NCBI RefSeq assembly: GCF_000185845.1
Contig: NZ_GL629647.1
Span: 1,800,030 to 1,839,847, forward strand
DNA: 39,818 bases
Direction: 5' to 3'
Source: Segatella salivae DSM 15606
GTDB taxonomy: Bacteria > Bacteroidota > Bacteroidia > Bacteroidales > Bacteroidaceae
Positions within the stretch are counted from its first letter, which is position 1, and the number at the start of each line of letters is the position of its first letter. Both the position numbers and the translations under genes were made by a program. Positions 26,394 to 34,049 of the stretch are shown piece after piece. Below the pieces are notes generated by a model. It had not been told where the DNA came from and did not search any database. It was given only the letters and a program-made list of their open reading frames with translations.

Positions 26394-26774
26394 ATGGGAA
26401 GGAACAAATTTTCACAACAAGAGATTCACGAAATCGGTAGGTTGCTGCGACTAAAAAACTCGGGCAACCGACTGAAACAAAAGATGATACGACACGACTT
26501 GCGTGTAGACTATGAATTTAACATCTCTGATTTCAATGAACCCGGTAAGGCTTTTGGAGAGGAAGAACTGCAACAGGCCATTCAACGCGGTGCAATCCAA
26601 GTCCTCGACGACGCCACAATTGCGGCCATGAAGGCTAAACGTGCACGCGACAAGGCACGGGATGAGGCTGAAAAGCAACAGGAAGCAAAGGCTGAAGGGG
26701 CTGTAGACTGGAAAGAAGCCATGAAAGAATGGGAGGCATGGCAACAGGAAGAGAACCGCAATGAGGGTGTATAA
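26394..26774 (+). CDS. Conserved hypothetical protein, coiled-coil tail
   Basis: A 126-residue protein I cannot assign. The first 75 residues look folded (KFSQQEIHEIGRLLRLKNSG, and a segment with RVDYEFNISDF). The rest is a charged helix rich in K, E and A (KAKRARDKARDEAEKQQEAK). No signal peptide or membrane segment is seen. Similar proteins occur in other Bacteroidales, from memory. It follows the O-methyltransferase gene by 23 bases and ends the aroQ operon. Confidence 0.8.
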   Translation: MGRNKFSQQEIHEIGRLLRLKNSGNRLKQKMIRHDLRVDYEFNISDFNEPGKAFGEEELQQAIQRGAIQVLDDATIAAMKAKRARDKARDEAEKQQEAKAEGAVDWKEAMKEWEAWQQEENRNEGV

Positions 26775-26896
26775 ACGCGCTGATTGCAGTCTTTTTATGC
26801 CATCAATTCCGTGACTTCACACGATAAAATACCACGAATCAGCGCATGACCTCACCGCCAAGCGCTGCATAGGGCACGGCATTGGCAGTGAGAGCA

Positions 26897-26940
26897 CTTA
26901 GATTTCTTTCGTAAAACGCTTAGATTTCTTTCGTAAAACG
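26897..26940. repeat. 22-base tandem duplication at the fructokinase stop
   Basis: Two exact copies of CTTAGATTTCTTTCGTAAAA plus CG lie head to tail (26897-26918, 26919-26940). The second is the last codons and stop of the fructokinase gene; the first is a duplicate just past the stop. The protein is not changed. Confidence 0.9.
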
Positions 26941-27801
26941 CTCGGGAATCACGGGCATAGCACCGGCTTGTGTGCACACATAAGCACTCACATTGACGGC
27001 CAACTGATGAGCCTCTTCAAGGGTTTTCCCTGCGAGTAAGGCTGCACAGAACGACGCTGTGAAGCTATCTCCGGCACCAACGGTGTCGGCAACCTCAACA
27101 TGTGGAGTCTCAATAAACGACTTAACAGCCGGTCCAAAGACATAGCTGCCATTGATACCACAGGTGACGATGAGCATCTTTAGATTGTATTTACCGAGTA
27201 TCAGCCAGCATTTGTTTTCAATATCCAAGCCGGGATAGCCAAAGAGTCGACCGATAGTGATGAGTTCTTCATCATTGATTTTCAGAATATCACACGCTGC
27301 CACTGACTCTTGAATAATGTCTTTGGTGTAGAAATTCTGTCGAAGATTGATGTCAAGCACCTTTAAGCAGTCTTTCGGAGTAGCCTTGAGAAACTGTTGA
27401 ATGGTGTTGCGTGAAACACTGTTACGCTGTGCCAATGTGCCGAAACACACCACTTGCGCACGCTTTGCTGCAGCTTCAATCTCCTCATTAAAAGGAATAT
27501 TGTCCCACGCCACATCCTGTTTGATGTCATAAGTGGGCACTCCCTCTTCGTCAAGTGTCACTTGTACGGTGCCCGTTGGCTCTGCAACAATCGGCATGAT
27601 ATAAGGAAGTTTGACGGCATCGAGTTCTTTTCGTGTCTGATCGCCAAGGATATCATTGCCCAACGCACTAATGGCTACGGCGTCATAACCAAACTGATGT
27701 ACGTGATAAGCAAAGTTAACAGGGGCTCCTCCAAGCTTAGTGCCTTGAGGAAGGCAGTCCCATAACGACTCTCCGATACCCACAATCGTTCTTTTTTCCA
27801 T
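26920..27801 (-). CDS. Fructokinase, PfkB family
   Basis: A 293-residue ribokinase/PfkB-type sugar kinase, probably ATP-dependent fructokinase. The N-terminal substrate motif is GESLWDCLPQGTKLGGAPVNFAYH in part (GGAPVN). The C-terminal signature DTVGAGDSFTASF has D245 as the catalytic base. It lies 230 bases after the GH32 gene on the same strand, so it probably phosphorylates the fructose released by that enzyme. Confidence 0.92.
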   Translation of the reverse strand: MEKRTIVGIGESLWDCLPQGTKLGGAPVNFAYHVHQFGYDAVAISALGNDILGDQTRKELDAVKLPYIMPIVAEPTGTVQVTLDEEGVPTYDIKQDVAWDNIPFNEEIEAAAKRAQVVCFGTLAQRNSVSRNTIQQFLKATPKDCLKVLDINLRQNFYTKDIIQESVAACDILKINDEELITIGRLFGYPGLDIENKCWLILGKYNLKMLIVTCGINGSYVFGPAVKSFIETPHVEVADTVGAGDSFTASFCAALLAGKTLEEAHQLAVNVSAYVCTQAGAMPVIPERFTKEI

Positions 27802-27822
27802 AGGAATTTTGTTTTATAGTCC

Positions 27823-27870
27823 CCCAAACGCATCCTCCTTCTGAATGAAAGAAGTAGGGTGGTGAGGCCT
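27823..27870. repeat. C/G-rich palindrome-like element between fructanase and fructokinase genes
   Basis: CATCCTCCTTCTGAATGAAAG followed by AAGTAGGGTGGTGAGG (slightly shortened here) is a diverged copy of the dispersed family. It lies in the leader side of the fructokinase gene. Confidence 0.35.
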
Positions 27871-28033
27871 GTTGGTTAATAATTATGTTTCATTTTATTT
27901 TCTCTATTCATGCATCTTGCGGGCTGAACGCCCTTTTCTTGCACGCCGATGTGCTTCATTTGATGCGCTCGTGGCTGTGCCCTTATCGGCTAAATCTGCC
28001 CTTATGCCAAGCCCATGGCAGGCCAGCGACACT

Positions 28034-29791
28034 TTATTTCAGGTCATAAATCGTTACGCGCGCACCCTTACTGACCGTCAACTTATCGTAAGGCACCTTG
28101 GGAAACACCAGATTTGTCATCGCCATTCGACCGCTTGCATCGAAAGCTTCAACGCTGCATTTGTCGATGAAGAGACGCAATTGAGTGAGCTTTCCGTGTG
28201 TCGGTGCGATAGTAATGGCCTTGAAATGATTGCTGAAATCTGTGATTCCGCTCGCTGTTCTGTCCATACTGAACGTGTGATCTTTGGGCTGATAGGTCAT
28301 CACCACCTGCTCATGGTGGGCATTGCTGAGGGTAATCGTGGTGGGTTGTGCCTGCGAACGAAGGTCGATGAGTATCTCACAAGCTGCTGTGGGATGGCTC
28401 ACCTTGTCACCACGCAAGGCCAACAGCTCTCTTGAAGGCGTGACACTGACATAGGTTTCGCCCTGATCGACAAACAAACCGAGGTCGCGTGGCACGCTGT
28501 TGGCACTGCGAAACTGCTGTGTCGGCACCTGATTGCCATACTGCCAATTGCTCATCCACGCCAAGGCCACACGCCGATTGTCGGGTGCATTGTCAAAGGT
28601 CACGGTGGCATAATGGTCTTTTCCATAGTCCATCCATTTCGTTACATTGGGCTGACTCTCACAAACAAACTTATGACCATCAAAAGATCCCACGAAATAT
28701 TGCGTTGCACTGCCTCCAAAAGGGCCTCCAGGATTGATGTTACAAAGCAGCAACCACTTCGCCTCTTTCGTGCCTTCGATAGGTAGTTTCATAAGATCGG
28801 GGCACTCCCAAACGCCATCATGGTTGCCATATTCACGTCCAAACGCACTCTCAAAGGTCCAGTTTTTCAAGTCCTTTGAGCTGTAGATGTTCATCTGTTG
28901 GCCTGCCGCGAGGATAAGATTCCAGGCATTGAGGTCGGCATTCCAAAACACTTTAGGGTCTCGAAAGTCGGTAATTCTATCGGTCAATATAGGGTTCCCG
29001 GCGTATTTTGTGAAGCGCTTTCCGTTGTCAAGACTATAAGCTAAGCTCTGCACCTGACTTGTTCCAGCCGATGTATAGAAGGCAACAACGGCATCTTTTC
29101 CCATGCCGGCAGTGTTCGCTTTGTCTACAACTGCCGACCCACTAAAGATAGTTCCCAACCCATCGGGACGGATAGGACAACCTTCAAAGGTCCAATGCAC
29201 GAGGTCTTTCGACGTGGAATGACCCCATGTCATGTTCTCCCATTGCGAGCCATAAGGGTTATATTGGAAATAGAGATGCCACACCCCGTCTTTATAAAAC
29301 ATGCCATTGGGGTCGTTCATCCAGCCCCAGAGTGGGGTGTGATGATAGAGAGGACGATATTTTTCGCGGTTTTTCGTGTCAAAATGTGCCACACTTTGCA
29401 TGGCTTTCCAAGCCGTAAAGTCCTTGACATCGCCTGTAGAACGGCGCTCGTTATGAAACGTTACATCGAGCAACACAGGTTTATTGGTGTAACGACCCAG
29501 GTCCAACGGCACGCTATAATCAATGTGGTCGGCAGCCAATTTGACGTTGAGTGTCTCAACAACCTCATTGTCTACAATCACTTTTAGCGCCGCCTGGGCT
29601 TCATCTTCCTCAATAGGGAGCAGCAGATAGCGTTGCTCTGGGGTGAGACTTACTAACACATGATTGTCACTGAGCGCTGAGATTTTCATCGGCACTGACT
29701 GAGAAAATGCTTGAGTTATCATCATCCAGCAAATTAATAAACATAACATTCGGGGATGACGAAACTGCCTTCGCACCCACGTTAACTTCAT
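28034..29791 (-). CDS. Secreted GH32 beta-fructosidase (levanase/inulinase type)
   Basis: A 585-residue glycoside hydrolase family 32 enzyme that releases fructose from levan, inulin or sucrose. The signal peptide lies near residues 1-31 (MLCLLICWMMITQAFSQ). An N-terminal accessory domain of the DUF4980 type (about 35-130) is usual in Bacteroidales enzymes. The catalytic nucleophile D160 is in WMNDPNG, the transition-state aspartate is in FRDPKVFW, and the acid/base is in the glutamate of WECPDL. A C-terminal beta-sandwich ends the protein. An in-frame ATG at 29809 is the alternative start. No SusC/SusD pair is in the window. A promoter at 30102-30133 gives it a leader of about 300 bases. Confidence 0.93.
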   Translation of the reverse strand: MKLTWVRRQFRHPRMLCLLICWMMITQAFSQSVPMKISALSDNHVLVSLTPEQRYLLLPIEEDEAQAALKVIVDNEVVETLNVKLAADHIDYSVPLDLGRYTNKPVLLDVTFHNERRSTGDVKDFTAWKAMQSVAHFDTKNREKYRPLYHHTPLWGWMNDPNGMFYKDGVWHLYFQYNPYGSQWENMTWGHSTSKDLVHWTFEGCPIRPDGLGTIFSGSAVVDKANTAGMGKDAVVAFYTSAGTSQVQSLAYSLDNGKRFTKYAGNPILTDRITDFRDPKVFWNADLNAWNLILAAGQQMNIYSSKDLKNWTFESAFGREYGNHDGVWECPDLMKLPIEGTKEAKWLLLCNINPGGPFGGSATQYFVGSFDGHKFVCESQPNVTKWMDYGKDHYATVTFDNAPDNRRVALAWMSNWQYGNQVPTQQFRSANSVPRDLGLFVDQGETYVSVTPSRELLALRGDKVSHPTAACEILIDLRSQAQPTTITLSNAHHEQVVMTYQPKDHTFSMDRTASGITDFSNHFKAITIAPTHGKLTQLRLFIDKCSVEAFDASGRMAMTNLVFPKVPYDKLTVSKGARVTIYDLK

Positions 29792-30101
29792 TTTAGCGTG
29801 TACTTGCATTTTATTTCTTGTTTAAGTTACTTTTTTCTGAAACCTCTCCATTGTGCTTTTCTGCATCAACGAGCGCCACAAAAGAGTAGGGGAGAAGGCA
29901 AACGGAAGACTGCCATGGGGCATCACAAGACCGCATAAGACCGAAACACGCACACAACTCATGAGAACATGGATTGCACGCCCACCTGAATACTCTCTGC
30001 AACTGTCGTTGTTAAGCGTGCTCCTGCCGGTGTCTGACACGCTGATTGCTTTCGGGGAGGTGTCTGAAGAACAGCCAACAGGAACACAAATAGAGTTGGT
30101 T
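29792..30101 (-). other. Long leader of the GH32 gene
   Basis: About 300 transcribed bases are predicted between the promoter and the ATG. A 72-residue ORF exists here but has no recognisable features. No known riboswitch is seen. The length suggests room for RNA-level control. Confidence 0.4.
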
Positions 30102-30133
30102 CAAAGATAGAAAAGAATCGATGAAAGTCCAAA
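30102..30133 (-). promoter_or_regulatory. Bacteroidetes promoter of the GH32 gene
   Basis: On the minus strand TTTG (30130-30133), a 20-base spacer and TATCTTTG (30102-30109) match the Bacteroidetes consensus exactly. Transcription would start near 30095. Confidence 0.75.
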
Positions 30134-30437
30134 CAAAACCTCATTTATTTTTTCTTTTTCATCAAACCTCTTCGTTTTGTCCTCGTTCTTGTTTCTTTTT
30201 TCCGCTTTCATGCCATGCCTCAGGCAGTCAAACTGCCCCCAGAACTCATCGAAACAGAAAGATGAACTCATCGAAACGAAAAGAAGACAGAGCAATCATC
30301 ACGATCACTCTGCCCCTGTTTCAAAACAAAAAAATATAACCTTTAATATGACCAAACATTCTTTTCTCGTCGCATGCTTGTAGGCCTTACCGAGCCACGA
30401 CTATGGCTCATGCGCCACAACTCGCGTCCTTTGCAGC
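30134..30437. other. Intergenic stretch
   Basis: It is T-rich then mixed. A 14-base direct repeat GAACTCATCGAAAC occurs at about 30243 and 30263. No credible gene is seen. Confidence 0.5.
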
Positions 30438-30590
30438 CTAATTATCCAACACCTTCGTGCTGTTTTCTTTCCGAGCTTGGCGCGATAAGCCTTCCGAATC
30501 AGGAGAAGCGATGGCGCCCAACAGGGCAGTGGCTAACGCGATAATGATTTTAATGACTAATTTCCATTGATTACTTCTTATTTTATCCAT
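30438..30590 (-). CDS. Smalltalk-like small membrane protein, 50 residues
   Basis: A 50-residue ORF, MDKIRSNQWKLVIKIIIALA followed by TALLGAIASPDSEGL and a charged tail. One hydrophobic helix after a basic start and a tryptophan, with the LATALLGAI pattern, resembles the 'smalltalk' family of tiny Bacteroidales proteins. These lie beside HU-type genes and cell-wall hydrolases. The tail here is longer than in the roughly 30-residue family, which may be drift or a different family. It lies downstream of the HU-type gene on the same strand, and is too short for usual gene calling. Confidence 0.6.
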   Translation of the reverse strand: MDKIRSNQWKLVIKIIIALATALLGAIASPDSEGLSRQARKENSTKVLDN

Positions 30591-30814
30591 GATGTTTTTT
30601 GTGTGTTAATGTGATTTGTAGCGATTGTTTTTCTCTATTTTCAGTGTTGTCTGCGGCATAAAATCATAGCATTGGAGGCGCAATCATCTGTTTTCCGTCT
30701 GCCCTTCCGCCTGCAAGAGCAGGGTGGGAGAGGGCAGAGGCTGTTGTCGGGTGACGGGATGAGGCCCCTACTTAGCAAGACTTCATGCCAGCAGACCGAT
30801 GTACTCAAGCAGCG
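30591..30814. other. Gap between HU-type and smalltalk-like genes
   Basis: It contains a C/G-rich degenerate element near 30700-30745 (CCTGCAAGAGCAGGGTGGGA). No gene is seen. Confidence 0.4.
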
Positions 30815-31264
30815 TTAACCCTGAGGCTGCGTCTTTTTCTTTTTCTCAATGGTATACTGAGTGCTTTCCTGCACCACCGCACCACTAAGCATTGGTTTAA
30901 TCAACTTACGCGAATCACCGTCCTTATGCGACTCAGGCATGAAGATGACACGCATGTTTTTGACGTGCTTCAAGGGGTTAAAACCCTTGGCAGTCTCGGC
31001 ACCTTTCGTGCTGATTCCAATCTTAAACGTGCCAAAACCATCGAGTTTCACACGCTTAGAGTCCTGAATCTGCATCGTCATCACCTCGACAAGTTCGGTC
31101 AAAACGGCCTTCACGTCGCTCTTCTTCATAGAGCAGTTGCGCTCGATGATAGCCGAAATGTCGTCAAGGTTGGCTGTACCATTGTGGATAGCACGTGCAT
31201 AATACTTGCCGAAACCAGCGTTTTTCTTGTTGTTGTTCTTGTAAATCTTGTAAATAACTGCCAT
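30815..31264 (-). CDS. HU-family DNA-binding protein (HU-HIG type)
   Basis: A 149-residue histone-like protein with an HU/IHF fold in residues 1-110 (KYYARAIHNGTANLDDISAI, DSKRVKLDGFGTFKIGIS) and a lysine-rich tail (EKKKKTQPQG). Such longer HU-HIG proteins are common in Bacteroidales, often in clusters with a small membrane protein and a cell-wall hydrolase. It follows the M15 peptidase gene after about 80 bases containing the palindrome TTCCGTACGGAA. Confidence 0.9.
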   Translation of the reverse strand: MAVIYKIYKNNNKKNAGFGKYYARAIHNGTANLDDISAIIERNCSMKKSDVKAVLTELVEVMTMQIQDSKRVKLDGFGTFKIGISTKGAETAKGFNPLKHVKNMRVIFMPESHKDGDSRKLIKPMLSGAVVQESTQYTIEKKKKTQPQG

Positions 31265-31314
31265 AATTGTTACCCTTTCTTTGGTTTAGTTTGTTAATAA
31301 TTTTACGATAGTTT

Positions 31315-31326
31315 TTCCGTACGGAA
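31315..31326. promoter_or_regulatory. Perfect 12-base palindrome upstream of the HU-type gene
   Basis: TTCCGTACGGAA lies 51 bases before the HU-type ATG. Its symmetry suggests a dimeric repressor site, but its binder is not known. Confidence 0.35.
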
Positions 31327-31345
31327 TATTGCGAAACGTTTGCTT

Positions 31346-31789
31346 TCAAATGGATAGTTCCTTCGCCTTGTGTCGGTTGCGGCTGCTATCTCTGCAATAA
31401 CTCACATGAAGCCACATGCAACCATTGTTCATGACGTGCTCAAAGAGCAGCTGATCGAAGTCCAACACATGCTTGATATAACGAAAATAGCGCCGTCCCA
31501 TCTCCTCATTGGAGACATGAATATCGGCGGCTTCGCCTTTGAGATGCTGCGAGTGAGGCTCTCCGAAAAGTGCCTCGTTAACAGCTTTTGAGCGATAAGC
31601 ACTCGTCACGATGATGCGACCGAAACGCGCTCGCAAGGGTTCGAGCACATGAGTGCAAAGCGCCTGAAGATTTGCTTCGGCTTCAGCGTCGGGTGTATTG
31701 TCTAAACCGAGCCTTATCGCCGTGGCCGATCGTTGCATCTCTTGTTTTGAGAAATGAGGCGAATACATTTCTATGGGTTCATTTTTCAT
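31346..31789 (-). CDS. M15-family D-Ala-D-Ala carboxypeptidase-like hydrolase
   Basis: A 147-residue zinc peptidase of the M15_3 type, which cuts peptidoglycan cross-links and is common in phage endolysins. The zinc ligands H82, D89 (HSQHLKGEAADIH) and H128 (WLHVS) are in place. There is no signal peptide, so it would need a holin-like partner or leakage to reach the wall. The frame extends to 31870, but a promoter box lies inside that stretch and the ATG at 31789 (MKNEPIEMYSPHFS) is used. It heads the HU-type/smalltalk-like set. Confidence 0.87.
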   Translation of the reverse strand: MKNEPIEMYSPHFSKQEMQRSATAIRLGLDNTPDAEAEANLQALCTHVLEPLRARFGRIIVTSAYRSKAVNEALFGEPHSQHLKGEAADIHVSNEEMGRRYFRYIKHVLDFDQLLFEHVMNNGCMWLHVSYCRDSSRNRHKAKELSI

Positions 31790-31838
31790 CTTTTTCGAAG
31801 TTTTGAGGTTAAAGAAAATGGTTATCCTGAACACGTTG

Positions 31839-31870
31839 CAAAGATACAAAATTAAGACCCCCTTTGTCAA
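31839..31870 (-). promoter_or_regulatory. Promoter of the M15 peptidase gene
   Basis: On the minus strand TTG (31868-31870), a 21-base spacer and TATCTTTG (31839-31846) fit the Bacteroidetes form. It places the transcription start after the longest-frame ATG and so supports the start at 31789. Confidence 0.5.
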
Positions 31871-32125
31871 GTTTTATGTGATACAAAAAAGTGATACATG
31901 CTGAAAATCGTCAAGATTTAATCTCCGTTAACCATGATAGCGCTGCGAGTGAAGAAATACTTCCATATTAATCACTAACTTTGTAGCCGCAAATCACCTG
32001 GTAATTAGGGGCAAAACACAACGTAACCCCATAGAAAAACTAACGGATGTAGGCTGAGATTAACAGCGTAATTAAATGTAAATCAAGCTGTTATCAGCTC
32101 ACTGCATCAAGAAAAAAACAGTAAA
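31871..32125. other. Intergenic stretch with a plus-strand -7 box
   Basis: TAACTTTG lies at 31976-31983 on the plus strand, giving a leader of about 135 bases before the ORF at 32126. No other recognisable feature is seen. Confidence 0.4.
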
Positions 32126-32482
32126 ATGAACGAAAAAGAATGTATGTTTGAAACCATGAAGAGCGAGATTCTTGCAATTCTTGCCCTCCCGCCATCGGCA
32201 GGTTACACCTAGAAAGGCACAACGACCGACCTGCTTGAAGTGATCAATGCCGTAGTCATGCGCTATGAACTCATTGACGACACGGGCCAATGTTACACCT
32301 TCGGCCGACTGACCCACGACATTTGTCTGCGTCTCAACCGCCGTGAGCCTCACAATCCGCGTGCATATCTGGCCAAAGCGCGCCTAAGAAAGAACCTTCG
32401 TCGACCTCCACTCATGTTGCGTTATGAAGCTGCTTTACACCACACGGCAAGTCCGTTATTCAACCAAATTGTCAAGAAATAG
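32126..32482 (+). pseudogene. Small ORF interrupted by an in-frame amber codon
   Basis: A single frame runs from ATG 32126 to TAG 32480, 118 residues, broken only by TAG at 32210-32212 after 28 codons. The first part is MNEKECMFETMKSEILAILA and then LPPSAGYT. The second part (KGTTTDLLEVINAVVMRYEL, and later LNRREPHNPRAYLAKARLRK) reads like normal protein, with balanced composition and no further stop. I do not recognise the family. It is probably a gene recently broken by one substitution (for example CAG or AAG to TAG); readthrough is less likely. Confidence 0.55.
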
Positions 32483-32570
32483 TTTTGTTTATCGGGTATT
32501 ATCGACGAAATATCCGCAAAATCGTCAAATTTGTCCGTAAAATGTGTAACGTAACTCATAGGGGATTTCG

Positions 32571-32842
32571 TAACTTTGCAGCAGAATCAAGAACATCAAC
32601 GGCGGCAACGCTTGAAAAAACAAGATTCTATAGGCCTTGCCTTTACAGGGAATCAGTATTCCAAGACATAATAAAGGGTAACGACAGAAAACAAAACATA
32701 AGGGTTAATGAAAGGAGAGACCCAACTGGATGTGATATCCGGTAATTAGTCTATCTCTGTAGTTATTAGCATTTGATTTAGCAAGTAAAAAGACATTCAG
32801 GTTAGACTAGCCCCCTCGCATATGTGAGGGGGTAACTTTTTT
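32571..32842 (+). ncRNA. Candidate small RNA with intrinsic terminator
   Basis: A -7 box TAACTTTG (32571-32578) is followed by about 230 bases without a credible ORF, then a strong terminator. Internal hairpins include GGAATCAGTATTCC (near 32648-32662) and GGATGTGATATCC (32728-32740). A 13-codon mini-ORF begins at 32709. I do not recognise the RNA; the signatures of tmRNA, RNase P and SRP RNA are absent. No -33 box is visible, so the 5' end is uncertain. Confidence 0.4.
32809..32842 (+). terminator. Intrinsic terminator
   Basis: CCCCCTCGCA and TGTGAGGGGG form a 9-bp stem with a G-T wobble around TA, followed by TAACTTTTTT. It lies about 360 bases past the nearest stop, so it must end some transcript other than the broken ORF. 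Confidence 0.8.
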
Positions 32843-32997
32843 AAACAGCCTTCATGACAGGTTTCCACAAATTTCATGCCATAGGCACTATGCCTTCGAT
32901 AAATTTTTGCAGCCATTTCATGGGGTCAAGGCACACAAAAGTCTCGACAAAACCACTCCCCACTGGCGGAATCATAAAACTAACGGCGACAGCAATG

Positions 32998-33278
32998 CAA
33001 GCAAGTGAGCTGCCAAGAAAAATCATTTGTTGCCAGCAGCGCATTGTTTCGGCGGCGGAAACGCAAACGAGTCATCTGCCAAAGGAAAACATCTTTTGCC
33101 AGCAGCGCATTGCTTTGGTGGTGGCAACGCAAGCAAGTCATCTGCCAAAGAAAAACATTTATTGCCGGCAGCGCATTGTTTCGGCGGCGGCAACGCAAGC
33201 AAGTTATCTGCCAAAGAAAAACATTTGTTGCCGGCAGCGCATTGCTTCGGCGGCGGCAACGCAAGCAAGTGAGCCTCT
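32998..33278 (+). repeat. 66-base tandem repeat with a conserved peptide frame
   Basis: Four full units and a fragment begin near 32997, 33063, 33129, 33195 and 33261. In the frame of position 33027 each unit encodes about ASKSSAKEKHLLPAAHCFGG plus GN. From codon 11 to 21 of the unit every nucleotide difference among the four copies is synonymous: TTG/CTT/TTA, CCA/CCG, TGT/TGC, TTC/TTT, GGC/GGT (twice) and GGC/GGA. In-frame TGA codons end units 1 and 5 at the same place. There is no ATG in this frame; TTG at 33027 or 33030 is the only start. Another frame with ATG at 32854 runs right through but changes residues between units. Confidence 0.85.
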
Positions 33279-34001
33279 AAAGGATTTAAAAACATACGAC
33301 CTAAACAAAGCATCGACGACGACGAAAACGCTACGATATGAAATTATTTAATTGTAAATAAAAATACGACGACGACGAAACACTTCGGCATTGCAGTCTT
33401 TTTCTTTTTCGACGTCTTTTTCTTTATCTTGTTCTTGTTATTGTTCTTAGGGAGCGCTAACGCCTTGATACTCAATGGTCTCATTTGTTAATTCCTGTAA
33501 AAATAATATTTTTTAGAGAAAAACAAAATTAAAAAACTCTTAAGATTTATTTATTTCGTCTCGTCTTTTGCTTCATTTTTCGCCATGTTTGTTTATATTT
33601 TTCGTCGTTTTTTACCTCATTTTCCACTCCATTTTGCACGTTCTCGTCCACTCGTTTCAACACCGTCGCATGACAACCGCCCTCACCTTTCTCCCCAAAA
33701 GTTTGTCCGTAGCCTGACCAACACTATCGTTTTCCTCCTCCACGGCAGTCCAAGTTGTCAGTCGTTGGCCTGACCCTCCGCCAACTTTCGCCCCTCCTCA
33801 CCCACCAAAATAAGGGAGAAAAGAAAGTGGGGGAAACGGATTGAGCAGCAGCGGGTTGGGAGGTTGCGGTGAGAAGGAATTGGAAGGAGAGAGAAAAAGG
33901 ACAGCAAACGCGGTCGAAGAAGGCATGAACCATGCACGCGCGAAAAGCGAACAATAAGGAAAAAAGGATGCGAAAAAGCCACGATTTATTTTGTATTTTA
34001 C
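33279..34001. other. Intergenic stretch with low-complexity sequence
   Basis: GACGACGACGAA occurs near 33313 and 33364. From 33390 to 33440 the plus strand is rich in CTTTTTCTTTTTC. The section 33800-33910 is purine-rich. I see no gene that I can support. Confidence 0.5.
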
Positions 34002-34032
34002 TTTGTATTGTCTGTGATAATCTTTATCTTTG
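34002..34032 (+). promoter_or_regulatory. Bacteroidetes promoter of the rpoN operon
   Basis: TTTG (34002-34005), a 19-base spacer and TATCTTTG (34025-34032) match the consensus exactly. Transcription would start near 34039, so the reading frame that opens at 34008 must start later, at ATG 34050. Confidence 0.82.
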
Positions 34033-34049
34033 CAGAAAGTAAATTCATC

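Noticed and set aside
29822..30040. 72-residue minus-strand ORF in the GH32 leader
   Set aside because: No recognisable features and odd composition; kept as part of the leader.
32854..33351. 165-codon ORF with ATG through the 66-base repeat
   Set aside because: Unit-to-unit differences change residues in this frame, while another frame keeps them silent, so this frame is probably not the selected one. It is not called as a gene.
33344..33484. 46-residue minus-strand ORF (MRPLSIKALALPKNNNKNK start, hydrophobic end)
   Set aside because: The composition follows a low-complexity AAG/AAC run; no promoter or family resemblance supports it.
31870..34000. Signatures of tmRNA, RNase P, SRP RNA or tRNA in the poorly coding stretch
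   Set aside because: None of the conserved words of these RNAs could be found by eye; the small RNA is therefore left unclassified.
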